NCBI GenBank assembly: GCA_947166295.1
Contig: CAMVDR010000006.1
Location: 1-35,565 of the forward strand
DNA: 35,565 nucleotides
Reading direction: 5' to 3'
From: an uncultured Candidatus Saccharibacteria bacterium
Lineage (GTDB): Bacteria; Patescibacteriota; Saccharimonadia; Saccharimonadales; Saccharimonadaceae
Positions 16,438-24,252 of the stretch are shown here, one piece after another (position 1 is the first letter of the stretch; each line of letters begins with the position of its first letter). The notes beneath the pieces are model-generated. The model did not search any database, was not told where the DNA came from, and saw only the letters and a program-made list of their open reading frames with translations. The position numbers and the translations under genes are program-made.

Positions 16438-17296
16438 GCTCTAACCTTTCAATACGTTTTTCTATCGGCGGATGTGAGCTAAACAGGTTACTGAAAAAAC
16501 CTTTTCTTAGCGGATTATTTATATACATTGCTTCCGTGGCAATATTTTGGCTATGCATCGGCTGCGCATGCGATTGTAATTTCTTCAACGCGTCTATCAT
16601 TCCCTCTGGATATCGCGTAATATTTACCGCCGAAGCATCTGCCAAAAATTCCCGTTGCCTAGACACCGCCATTTGCGCAATTCCAGCAAATATCGGCGCC
16701 AATACTGCTACTATCAATATCAATACATATCCCACCGGACTACCCTCATTTTCGCGTCGTCGATTACCATAATACATAAATCTAAATCCAAAATCAGAAA
16801 TCAGCCCAATTACACACACTAATCCAAATACTATCATACTCACCCTAATATCATAATTTTTCACGTGCGACATTTCGTGCGCCATCACTGCTGTTAGCTC
16901 CTTATCATTCATAATATCCATAAGCCCAGTAGTCGCCGCCACAGCCGCATGTTTAGGATCACGCCCCGTTGCGAATGCATTAGGCGCTTTGTCGTCTATA
17001 ACATATACTTTTGGCATCGGTAAACCAGTCGTAATAGATAAATTCTCCACTATATTATATAGTCTAGGATTTTCCTTTTTGGTGATTTCTTTTGCACCAG
17101 TCATCGCCATGGCAATATTGCCTGCACAATAATACTGTATTAAGGCGTAAATCAATGCCGCCACTACCGTCCATACAGCAATCCACGGATCTCGGTAGCA
17201 CCAAGCAAACAGCGCCGCAATCACACCAATCATCAACACAAAACCCATAATAATAAATACGGTTCTGCGTTTATTTTCGGCAATTTGCTTGTACAT
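16418..17296 (-). CDS. htpX: HtpX-type M48 membrane metalloprotease
   Basis: Zinc-dependent membrane protease that removes misfolded membrane proteins. Membrane segments occur at about residues 12-32 and 36-56. The zinc motif HEMSH is at about residues 140-144 (VMAHEMSHVKNYDIRVS), followed by further helices (about 155-175 and 185-210) and the third ligand region REFLADASAVNITRYP. The C-terminus carries FSSHPPIEKRIERLE, typical of the family. Length 292 aa is normal. It lies between lemA (23 nt upstream) and a coupled membrane protein gene. Confidence 0.93.
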   Translation of the reverse strand: MYKQIAENKRRTVFIIMGFVLMIGVIAALFAWCYRDPWIAVWTVVAALIYALIQYYCAGNIAMAMTGAKEITKKENPRLYNIVENLSITTGLPMPKVYVIDDKAPNAFATGRDPKHAAVAATTGLMDIMNDKELTAVMAHEMSHVKNYDIRVSMIVFGLVCVIGLISDFGFRFMYYGNRRRENEGSPVGYVLILIVAVLAPIFAGIAQMAVSRQREFLADASAVNITRYPEGMIDALKKLQSHAQPMHSQNIATEAMYINNPLRKGFFSNLFSSHPPIEKRIERLEHGKNTF

Positions 17297-17319
17297 TATT
17301 TACGCCTAAAACAATACTA

Positions 17320-17898
17320 TTAAAACTTTACGTCTGGAGCTTTTTCGATTTTTGCTTTCTCGGATTCTTCTACTTCAAAGTAATCGCGCTTCTTAAAATG
17401 CCCCACCATGTTGTTAATCAAATTCGTTGGGAAGGTCAAAATCTTAGTATTAAGCTCTTTTGCACCAGCATTGTAAAATCTACGCGCAGCCTGAATTTTA
17501 TCTTCTACATCTTGCAATTGTTCTTGCAATTTTACAAAATTGGTATTAGCCTTGAGTTCTGGATAAGCCTCGGCAATTGCAAAAATCCGCCCAAGCGCAC
17601 CCTGCATTTCTTTTTCTGCTTCAGCAGCCTGCTTTACGGTTTTCGCACCCATCACCGCGCTGCGAGCTTCCGTCACCATTTGGAAAGTTTCTTTTTCATG
17701 TTTAGCGTAGCCTTTTACTGTTTCCACTACGTTCGGTATCAAATCCGCGCGATATTTTAACTGCACAGTAATATCAGACCAAGCTTCATTTACTCGTTCA
17801 TTTAGTTTAACTAAACCATTATAAGCACCTATCACAGTCGCAATTATAATGATTATTACTGCAATCACCACAATCGCTATTATTCCACCTATCGGCAT
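17320..17898 (-). CDS. lemA: LemA family protein
   Basis: A single N-terminal membrane helix (IIAIVVIAVIIIIIATVIGA, about residues 5-24) is followed by a helical bundle with the family signature YNGLVKLNERVNEAWSDI and later AYPELKANTNFVKLQEQL and RRFYNAGAKELNTKI. 192 aa is typical. LemA and HtpX genes often pair in bacteria; the exact role of LemA is unsettled. It is first in the operon. Unlike the leaderless genes, it has a leader with AGGAGA 6 nt before ATG 17898 and TATAAT further upstream. Confidence 0.93.
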   Translation of the reverse strand: MPIGGIIAIVVIAVIIIIIATVIGAYNGLVKLNERVNEAWSDITVQLKYRADLIPNVVETVKGYAKHEKETFQMVTEARSAVMGAKTVKQAAEAEKEMQGALGRIFAIAEAYPELKANTNFVKLQEQLQDVEDKIQAARRFYNAGAKELNTKILTFPTNLINNMVGHFKKRDYFEVEESEKAKIEKAPDVKF

Positions 17899-17976
17899 AT
17901 TTTCTCCTTTATTTTATATAACCATTATAGCATACATTTTTTTAACAAAAATATATGCAAGTCGCAAAATATATGA

Positions 17977-17982
17977 TATAAT
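17977..17982 (+). promoter_or_regulatory. -10 box of tRNA-Gly
   Basis: TATAAT ending 14 nt before the tRNA 5' end; no good -35 seen. Confidence 0.5.
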
Positions 17983-17996
17983 TAATGCATCAATGT

Positions 17997-18073
17997 GCGA
18001 ATGTAGCTCAGTTGTTTAGAGCGCTTCCTTGCCAAGGAAGAGGTCGAGAGTTAGAGTCTCTTCATTCGCACCA
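17997..18073 (+). tRNA. tRNA-Gly (anticodon GCC) with altered elbow
   Basis: Acceptor GCGAATG/CATTCGC, anticodon arm CTTCC-TTGCCAA-GGAAG (anticodon GCC), T-stem GAGAG/CTCTT with one G-U, discriminator A and encoded CCA. The D-loop reads AGTTGTTTA where AGTTGGTTA is usual, giving U19. The T-loop reads TTAGAGT, giving A56 instead of the near-universal C56. The two changes keep a Watson-Crick 19-56 pair. Confidence 0.95.
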
Positions 18074-18109
18074 TTTTTTATTGTTTTTACGAAGTTTTAT
18101 GTTACTATA

Positions 18110-18115
18110 TATAAT
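18110..18115 (+). promoter_or_regulatory. -10 box of the cation exchanger gene
   Basis: TATAAT about 23 nt before ATG 18139, giving a leader of roughly 17 nt without a Shine-Dalgarno site. Confidence 0.45.
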
Positions 18116-18138
18116 ATAAACATAATCAAAACAAACAT

Positions 18139-19113
18139 ATGGAAATAATTTTACAAGTCGCATTACTTATCATTGGTTTTATTATTTTAATCAAAGGCGC
18201 CGATTGGCTAGTAGATGGCGCATCATCCATTGCTACCAATTTTAAAGTTAGCAAAACCCTGATTGGCCTCACTATCGTCGCCTTCGGCACTAGCGCGCCA
18301 GAGCTTGCCGTATCCATTAGCTCTCTCGCTTCCGGCTCTACCGATATGCTGCTCGGCAACGTTATTGGTAGCAATATTATCAATGTATTACTACTCATTG
18401 GTGTCGGCGCACTTATTTGCCCTATCAAAGTAAATAAAGATACTGTTAGAAAAGAACTTCCTATATTGCTCCTTATTTCTACTGCTCTCATCGTACTTTT
18501 CCTAGACATCCCTCTGGTGGGCGATGCCGTAGACGCCATCTCGCGCAGCGATGCCATCATTTGTCTGCTATTTTTCTGTATTTTCCTTTATTACCTTATT
18601 GTCATGGCCAAACGCAATCGCGAAATGACATCTCAAAAAGCCGAAAAACCAAAATACAAACTCGGCAAATCCCTCCTATTCGCCATCCTTGGCTTGGCCG
18701 GCCTAGTCGCTGGTAGCCAACTCGTAGTCAATAGTGCTACCGAAATCGCCCATGTCATTGGTGTGTCAGATCGCATCATTGCGCTTACCATCATTGCGCT
18801 CGGCACCTCTCTGCCAGAACTTGTCACCACTATTGTCGCCGCCCGCCGCAAAGAAACTGATCTAGTCGTTGGCAATATCATCGGTAGCAACATTTTCAAT
18901 ATCTGTGTCGTTATGGGTATCCCAGTAGCCATTTTTGGCACCATTACTCCAGAAAGTTTTCAGATGATAGATCTTTTCATGCTCATTTTCTCCGCAGTTT
19001 TACTTTTCATCCTCACTCGCCACGATCATCAAATTTCTCGCCTTGACGGCGCACTCATGCTTCTCATTTTCGCGCTTTATTATGGTTACATAGTTTACGG
19101 AGCTTTTGCATGA
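18139..19113 (+). CDS. Calcium/sodium antiporter (CaCA family, YrbG-like)
   Basis: Integral membrane exchanger, 324 aa, with about ten helices. The two inverted alpha repeats are clear. Repeat 1 has VAFGTSAPELAVS and LLGNVIGSNIINVLLLIG. Repeat 2 has ALGTSLPELVTT and VVGNIIGSNIFNICVVMG. These carry the Glu and Asn/Ser residues that bind Ca2+/Na+ in the family. The two halves are joined by a basic cytoplasmic loop (MAKRNREMTSQKAEKPKYKL). The 3' end overlaps the next gene by 4 bp (ATGA), so the pair is translationally coupled. Confidence 0.93.
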   Translation: MEIILQVALLIIGFIILIKGADWLVDGASSIATNFKVSKTLIGLTIVAFGTSAPELAVSISSLASGSTDMLLGNVIGSNIINVLLLIGVGALICPIKVNKDTVRKELPILLLISTALIVLFLDIPLVGDAVDAISRSDAIICLLFFCIFLYYLIVMAKRNREMTSQKAEKPKYKLGKSLLFAILGLAGLVAGSQLVVNSATEIAHVIGVSDRIIALTIIALGTSLPELVTTIVAARRKETDLVVGNIIGSNIFNICVVMGIPVAIFGTITPESFQMIDLFMLIFSAVLLFILTRHDHQISRLDGALMLLIFALYYGYIVYGAFA

Positions 19114-20033
19114 GTTGGCTCGCTATCCTAGCCATTGCCGTTATCTCCGATGCACTTCGTATTTTTATAGACAATTACGCATCTGACTATTATTTCAAAG
19201 AAAAAGGTGCCGTCTCTCAAAAAATCGCCTCAGGCTTAATCCTTCCTATTACCGGCATTATCGTCTTAATCGTCAATGGTTTTAATCCATCCGCCGTGGA
19301 TCCTATTGCCATTACTCTACTCCTACTTTCTGGCTTACTTGGTAGCCTAGCCGGCATCCCTTACTATAGAGCACTAGAGTTAGATGATTCCACTAATATC
19401 GGTCTCTTCTTCCAATTTTCCCCTATCTTGTATTTATTATTCAACTGGCTGTTCTTTGGGCAATCCTTCTCCATTATGCAACTCATCGGCTCTATCGTCA
19501 TCCTTGGCGCTCCACTTATGGTTGTCCTTACCGCCAAGAAACGCAGTCGCAAAGTCCGCATCATGGCCGCTACTTATGCCTTCATTTCTATCCTCCTTTA
19601 TGTAGTCAGCGGTGTACTTTTTGTTCAAACAAACACCGCAGAGCTGGGCTTATTCAATGAGATTAGTCTAGTACTTATCGCCCGAGGCTTATCCGATCTT
19701 ATCATCATTGGCAGTCGCAAACATTGGCGCAGGCGTCTTGCCAAAGTCGTCAAATCTAGCCGCCGCAAGGTATTAATTCCAATTGGTGCCAGCCTTCTCA
19801 TGCGTATCATCCAAGAATTCTCTTATCGCATCGGCTTAATTATTGCTCCAACCGTCGCCATTGCCTCTGCCGCCTCAGATTCAGTGGAGCCCATCGTTAT
19901 CTTCTTTATGGGGCTTTTACTTACTCTTATCTGGCCCAAATTCGGCCGCGAAAAATTACAAAAGAAAGTCATTTTGGTGCATTTTATCGCCACAATCTTA
20001 GTAGTTATCGGCATTGTTTTAATGCAACTCTAA
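19110..20033 (+). CDS. EamA/DMT-like membrane transporter (307 aa)
   Basis: A multi-pass protein of about ten predicted helices with the two-repeat look of drug/metabolite transporters. The first half includes LLLSGLLGSLAGIPYYRALELDDSTNIGLFF (shown in part) and the family-like QLIGSIVILGAPLMVVL. The second half ends FIATILVVIGIVLMQL. A basic loop (RKHWRRRLAKVVKSSRRKV) separates two helices in the middle. The substrate is not evident. It is coupled to the upstream exchanger by ATGA overlap. No terminator is seen before tRNA-Cys. Confidence 0.75.
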   Translation: MSWLAILAIAVISDALRIFIDNYASDYYFKEKGAVSQKIASGLILPITGIIVLIVNGFNPSAVDPIAITLLLLSGLLGSLAGIPYYRALELDDSTNIGLFFQFSPILYLLFNWLFFGQSFSIMQLIGSIVILGAPLMVVLTAKKRSRKVRIMAATYAFISILLYVVSGVLFVQTNTAELGLFNEISLVLIARGLSDLIIIGSRKHWRRRLAKVVKSSRRKVLIPIGASLLMRIIQEFSYRIGLIIAPTVAIASAASDSVEPIVIFFMGLLLTLIWPKFGREKLQKKVILVHFIATILVVIGIVLMQL

Positions 20034-20041
20034 ATCTGTGT

Positions 20042-20047
20042 TATAAT
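20042..20047 (+). promoter_or_regulatory. -10 box of tRNA-Cys
   Basis: TATAAT ending 10 nt before the tRNA; no clear -35. Confidence 0.5.
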
Positions 20048-20057
20048 TTAGTCAGGT

Positions 20058-20131
20058 GGTGCTTTGGCGGAGTGGTTACGCAGCGGTCTGCAAAACCGCG
20101 TACACCGGTTCAATTCCGGTAGGCACCTCCA
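20058..20131 (+). tRNA. tRNA-Cys (anticodon GCA)
   Basis: Acceptor GGTGCTT/AGGCACC (one G-U), anticodon arm GCGGT-CTGCAAA-ACCGC (anticodon GCA), T-arm ACCGG-TTCAATT-CCGGT, U73 discriminator as expected for Cys, encoded CCA. Confidence 0.95.
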
Positions 20132-20136
20132 TTTTT

Positions 20137-20169
20137 CTTGACATTTTAACATAAGTGTGATATAATGAA
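20137..20169 (+). repeat. 33-bp promoter cassette, copy 1
   Basis: Identical over 33 bp to the minus-strand sequence 25748-25716. It contains a perfect sigma-70 promoter: TTGACA (20138-20143), 17-nt spacer, TATAAT (20161-20166). Both copies begin just after the 3' end of a tRNA gene. The spacer is also identical, so this is a duplicated cassette and not just two consensus promoters. Confidence 0.85.
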
Positions 20170-20218
20170 AGTATAGCCCAGTTATACTAGGCAATGGCGG
20201 TTTTGTCACTCTTTTTTA
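20170..20218 (+). ncRNA. Possible very short transcript between promoter cassette and FISUMP leader
   Basis: Downstream of the cassette lies an AGTATA-GCCCAGT-TATACT hairpin, then GGCAATGGCGG and a TTTTTT run near 20212-20217. This could be a roughly 45-nt RNA with weak termination, or simply a spacer read into the FISUMP leader. No reading frame. Confidence 0.3.
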
Positions 20219-20248
20219 TTGTCAATTAAATTATTTTTATGCTACAAT
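20219..20248 (+). promoter_or_regulatory. Proximal promoter of FISUMP leader copy 2
   Basis: TTGTCA (20219-20224), 18-nt spacer, TACAAT (20243-20248). The predicted start coincides with the first bases of leader arm A (20253), as at the copy 1 locus. Confidence 0.6.
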
Positions 20249-20252
20249 TAAA

Positions 20253-20435
20253 GTGCTATATTTAATCGTTTGAGTGAAACACTAGTACGTTTTTATAATT
20301 AGTTATAATCACGTAAATTACAATGGCGCCGCAAGGCATCAATTGTTTGCGTGGTTATTGCTAGTGTAAACGATTAGATATAGCACCCCTTGCGGTGCCA
20401 TTTTTGTTAATCCCCATTAATATAGTGGCACCACA
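20253..20435 (+). ncRNA. Structured 5' leader RNA of FISUMP gene, copy 2
   Basis: Arm A (20253-20271) GTGCTATATTTAATCGTTT, 7-nt bulge GAGTGAA, inner ACACTAG (20279-20285), arm B (20322-20336) AATGGCGCCGCAAGG, inner CTAGTGT (20361-20367), arm A' (20368-20386), arm B' (20388-20402) CCTTGCGGTGCCATT with a five-T run, and element C (20425-20435) GTGGCACCACA. A/A' pairs over 19 bp, the inner stem over 7 bp and B/B' over 15 bp. C can pair with B' at 10 of 11 positions. C also sits inside a local AATCCCCAT/ATGGGGGTT hairpin. The layout matches copy 1 while the A/A' sequences are unrelated. Confidence 0.65.
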
Positions 20436-20472
20436 TGGGGGTTTAAGTAAACAATATAAGTGAGGTTAAAAG

Positions 20473-22113
20473 ATGGGCCACAAAGTAAAACAATCTTTAA
20501 TGAGTAGTAGAATAGATTTCTTCTACTATGCTTTCCGTAATATATTGTTAGTTTCTGTTCCTCTTCTTATCTTTTCTATCTTTGTTTTCACTATTCCTCA
20601 TTCATCTGCAGAAATAAGTAGTAGTGCAGACAATGTCCAATTAGTCTTATCTACTTCATGTACAGTAAATGCAGTAGTTACATCAGAACATACAGTGAGT
20701 CTTAATGGTGGACAATTAGATAATAATGTAGGTAATACTAAACTCAGTGCTTATTGTAATGATAATAATGGTTATAGTATCTATGCAGTAGGTAGTAGTA
20801 ATGATATAGATGGTAATACAGATCTAATCTATAATAATGGATTTAGCGATAGTTATAACATTAGAACTGGAGTATATGATAGTAGTAATGTAGCTAATCC
20901 ATCATCCTGGGCTATGAAACTAACCGCCGGAACTGGTACTGGCATAGATCCAGTTACTGGAGAAAGTGTACCTACTACTCCACCCACTATATTAAATGGC
21001 TACGATAACTACAGTGCTATACCAAACGTCTATACCCAAGTAGCTAAAAGAACCTCAGGTACTAATATGATAACGGATAGTGACGCTTCAGGATCATATC
21101 TAAACACTACTTATCAGATTTATGCTAATTCCTATCAGCCTGCCGGTACCTATAATGGTAAAGTTAAATATGCTATAGTGCATCCAAATAGCAGCCATAA
21201 TACCATCCCAGACTTAGATACCGCTTTTGCTGTAGCTGGCAAAATGAAAGTCTATGAAGAAGGCGGTAATTCATATTATGCTATGCAGGATATGGATGCG
21301 GGGATTTGCAGTATGGTCGCTAACGACGGCGAAAGTACTTCTACACAATTAGCAGATCTTAGGGATAATAAGCTTTACTGGATAACCAAGCTAAAAGATG
21401 GACATTGCTGGATGACGCAAAATCTGGACACAGACATTAACCCTTCTATTAGTTTTAATTCTAACAACACAGATCTGAATGTAGCCTATGACTCTAACAC
21501 TGGGCAATATGCAGAATACAATGATGGATATACGGAAAGTAATGGAGTAATATACTATACTCCAGCTAGCACAGCTACTACTATAGACTTTACTGGTAAT
21601 AATATTTCTGGTTGGCAGGACAACAATACTACACCATATAGTGCTAATAAGACAGATAGCACAAAAACAGGCCATGCTTCACTAGGTAATTACTATAACT
21701 GGACTGCAGCTATAGCATCTAATAACTCTTCTTCATTAACACAAGATACATTAAGTGATATATCTAAAAATCCTAAGAACTCTATATGCCCTAAAGGATG
21801 GAGACTTCCTACTATATCCAGTGAGTCCGAAGCTATAGCTGGTTCTACTAATGAGTTTGGGAGGTTGAATTATTTATATAACGATAATTCCACCACTAGT
21901 CAACTCAATTTGACAATTGCTCCCTTATTCCTCGCCCAAGCTAGCATAATTATCGATGGTAGTATTCGTAATCTCGAAAGAGAGGGCCTTTATTGGTCCA
22001 GCAGTAACACCTCGCAGTACGCATATGACATAATTTTACAACCTTCCAGAGTACAAGCAAACGACATAACGAACAAAATACGTGGGGCCACCCTACGCTG
22101 CATCGCTAGATAA
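20473..22113 (+). CDS. FISUMP-domain secreted surface protein (546 aa)
   Basis: Secreted protein with GAGG 7 nt before ATG 20473. A signal segment lies at about residues 22-44 (NILLVSVPLLIFSIFVF), with likely cleavage near SSAEIS. The N-terminal beta-rich domain ends QPAGTYNGKVKYAIVHPN, like that of the other surface proteins here. The FISUMP region contains LYWITKLKDGHCWMTQNLDTDI, LGNYYNWTAAIAS, ICPKGWRLPT, LYWSSSNTS and a terminal ATLRCIAR, with conserved Cys that may pair. The last ~220 bp are richer in CpG than the rest of the gene. The stop overlaps the convergent pth by 8 bp. Expression is probably set by the structured leader upstream. Confidence 0.82.
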   Translation: MGHKVKQSLMSSRIDFFYYAFRNILLVSVPLLIFSIFVFTIPHSSAEISSSADNVQLVLSTSCTVNAVVTSEHTVSLNGGQLDNNVGNTKLSAYCNDNNGYSIYAVGSSNDIDGNTDLIYNNGFSDSYNIRTGVYDSSNVANPSSWAMKLTAGTGTGIDPVTGESVPTTPPTILNGYDNYSAIPNVYTQVAKRTSGTNMITDSDASGSYLNTTYQIYANSYQPAGTYNGKVKYAIVHPNSSHNTIPDLDTAFAVAGKMKVYEEGGNSYYAMQDMDAGICSMVANDGESTSTQLADLRDNKLYWITKLKDGHCWMTQNLDTDINPSISFNSNNTDLNVAYDSNTGQYAEYNDGYTESNGVIYYTPASTATTIDFTGNNISGWQDNNTTPYSANKTDSTKTGHASLGNYYNWTAAIASNNSSSLTQDTLSDISKNPKNSICPKGWRLPTISSESEAIAGSTNEFGRLNYLYNDNSTTSQLNLTIAPLFLAQASIIIDGSIRNLEREGLYWSSSNTSQYAYDIILQPSRVQANDITNKIRGATLRCIAR

Positions 22114-22624
22114 CTTCTTCAATCCTCTCCACCACTTCCCCCAAAATCTCCGGTAGTTTCTCCTTCTCTTCCAGCGTAAACTTAGAAAGCACAAAATCCA
22201 TATCCCCCATTTTGCGCCTTAACTCATCATTCCCAGTGCCTACGCGCAACCTTGCAAACTCTTCCGCCCCTAGCGTAGAAATTATAGATTTTAGCCCATT
22301 ATTCCCCCCAGCCGAGCCTTGCTCTCTATATCGCAACTTCCCAAATTCCAAATTAAAATCGTCACACACCACTAAAATATCATCTAATGGAATCTTGTAA
22401 AACCTCATAAATTCCTGCACTGCTCGCCCGCTTTCATTGTAATAATCCTGCGGCTTAATAAAAATCGTATCCCCCTCACGCGCCCACAGCGCCCCGAACT
22501 TTGGCTTGTCCTTCCACTCTAGCTTCCGTACCTTAAAATAAAAATCCAACACCAAAAACCCAAAATTATGCCGCGTAAAATTATACCGCGCCCCCGGATT
22601 TCCCAAACCAACAATTAATTTCAT
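22106..22624 (-). CDS. pth: Peptidyl-tRNA hydrolase
   Basis: Releases peptides from peptidyl-tRNA dropped by stalled ribosomes. Family motifs: VGLGNPGARYNFTRHNFGF with the catalytic His (about residue 19), KPQDYYNESGRAVQ, DDFNLEFGKLRYREQG with the catalytic Asp, and SAGGNNGLKSI. At 172 aa it is slightly short of the usual 185-195. The start is leaderless: TATAAT 6 nt before ATG 22624, placed immediately after the U-run of the PhoH-gene terminator. Confidence 0.95.
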   Translation of the reverse strand: MKLIVGLGNPGARYNFTRHNFGFLVLDFYFKVRKLEWKDKPKFGALWAREGDTIFIKPQDYYNESGRAVQEFMRFYKIPLDDILVVCDDFNLEFGKLRYREQGSAGGNNGLKSIISTLGAEEFARLRVGTGNDELRRKMGDMDFVLSKFTLEEKEKLPEILGEVVERIEEVI

Positions 22625-22630
22625 ATCTGT

Positions 22631-22636
22631 ATTATA
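22631..22636 (-). promoter_or_regulatory. -10 box of pth
   Basis: TATAAT on the minus strand, 6 nt before ATG 22624. Confidence 0.6.
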
Positions 22637-22671
22637 ACAAAAAATAGCCCCACCTTCAAAGCGGAGCTATT
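22637..22671 (-). terminator. Terminator of the PhoH-like gene
   Basis: On the minus strand AATAGCTCCGC pairs with GTGGGGCTATT (two G-U), followed by TTTTTTG. It abuts the pth promoter. Confidence 0.75.
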
Positions 22672-22692
22672 GTCTGTGTTTTGTCTAGTTGT

Positions 22693-24172
22693 TTAAGTGT
22701 TGATAAACTTATGGCTAGCCAAACGTTCAGCAATATGCCGAGCCGCCGCAGAACGCACTATTTCCCTACTCTGATCAAAAGAAACTACCGCAGTCAACGG
22801 ATCTCCAGCCAGCTTACTCGCCGAATAGCTTAAACCATTACTAGTACGATTTAAGTGCGGGTTAGTGGTTTGGTTCGGGTCCCCCAGTATCACAATCTTG
22901 CTGTCATTGCCAACCCTAGAAAGCAAAGCCTTAGCTTGTCCGCGTTCCATATCTTGGAATTCATCGTAAATCATAAACGATCCACTGATCGAACGGCCAC
23001 CCATATAGATAATCGGCTCAAACTCAAAGTACCTCTCGCGATATTGTTCTACAAGAGCCTTAATTGACAAATTAGACTGGTCACAACCTCCTTTGCGCCT
23101 ATTTTTGCCACAATCAGAATCCGCAACATCCCGCTTAATGTCCATCAAACTTATCACAGCCTCCAGATTATCCAAAATCGGTGCAGCCTGAGGCAAAATC
23201 TTATCGATTTTATCGCCCTTCAAGAAACCAATTTCGCGCCCCAATACACCATCTCGTGGACAAACAAAAATTTCTTTGTATTGCTCGTCCATTACCTGGG
23301 CCAGGCCAGTAGCCACCGCGCAAAAACGACTTACCAGTGCCAAAAGTACCCGAAGCCACCACGATGGGTATCTCCTCCACCGGCGCCAGTAACGCATCAA
23401 AGAGCATTGCCTGCCCCGGAGTCTTAGGACGAATACGCTTAAACGCCGGATTCTTGATTTTCGTAAAACGCAAAGGCACTATTGCTTCTCCGTTAAATCG
23501 GCCAATACTTTGGTAGTTAGAATCCACCTGACCACAAGGATTGAAAACCAATTCGACATACTGGTTAACTACCAACGGAGTATCTGGGAAAAGTTCATCC
23601 CATACATGCTTCGGAATCAAGTGATTCGTCCACCAAAGACTAGCGTAATCCTCCGGAAATAATACCTTTACTCTGCCCGTATATACATCCGGATTAACTC
23701 TCGCCACGTCGATACGGTTAAACAAAGCTGGAGTCGCCAGCTGATCACTGCCGGTCATAATAGCGACGTTTTCTTTTCCGAATGTCTCCTGTGCCGCCTT
23801 AGCTATAGCAATCGCATGGAACCTAGAGCTACTGTATTTGTCGTGCGAACTCCACTGCATACCATGAAAATCCGAGCCTTCGGGCAAATCCTTAAATTTC
23901 AAGCGCATGCCATTTTTAAACACAAAGGTATCACTATCGTTTAAATTCATGGCGCCAGAAATTTCACCGAAAATATCGGTTAGCTCGCGCGCCGATTCTC
24001 CGCGGTTACTTTGCTCATTGTAAAAATCCAAAACCCGATAAAGGTAAAAAGATGGAACATAAAGCATCCTCGCCTTCGGCTTCGTATTTTTGTCTGGAAC
24101 AAGAAACTCCGGATCGCTGATCAATACGTCTAGCCCTGGCACGATAAAATCGTGGAAACTACTAGAATTCAT
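22693..24172 (-). pseudogene. PIN-PhoH-like ATPase interrupted by a +1 frameshift
   Basis: Two overlapping frames make one protein of about 492 aa. The start is ATG 24172 with GGAGGT about 6 nt upstream. The N-terminal part resembles a PIN domain (GLDVLISDPEFL, YVPSFYLYRVLDFYN). The PhoH ATPase follows: Walker A ASGTFGTGKSF, then after the shift AVATGLAQVMDE, FVCPRDGVLGREIGFLKGDK, Walker B MIYDEFQDM and VILGDPNQTTNPHLNRTSNG. The frame breaks directly after Walker A near 23317-23326, at five Ts next to GCGCG; removing one base restores the protein. It may be a sequencing error, a genuine mutation, or programmed slippage. The family is linked to RNA metabolism. Confidence 0.82.
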
Positions 24173-24252
24173 AAAAACACCTCCTATAAAAGTACACTTC
24201 AACCAAAAATGGGCATACGCCCACCAGTATCAGATACCCATATTATATCACA

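Noticed and set aside
20415-20440. T-box-like sequence (TGGCACC) in the FISUMP leaders
   Set aside because: T-box leaders have a Stem I with specifier loop and control aminoacylation or amino-acid genes. Neither is visible here, and the U-run comes before the TGGCACC element, not after it.
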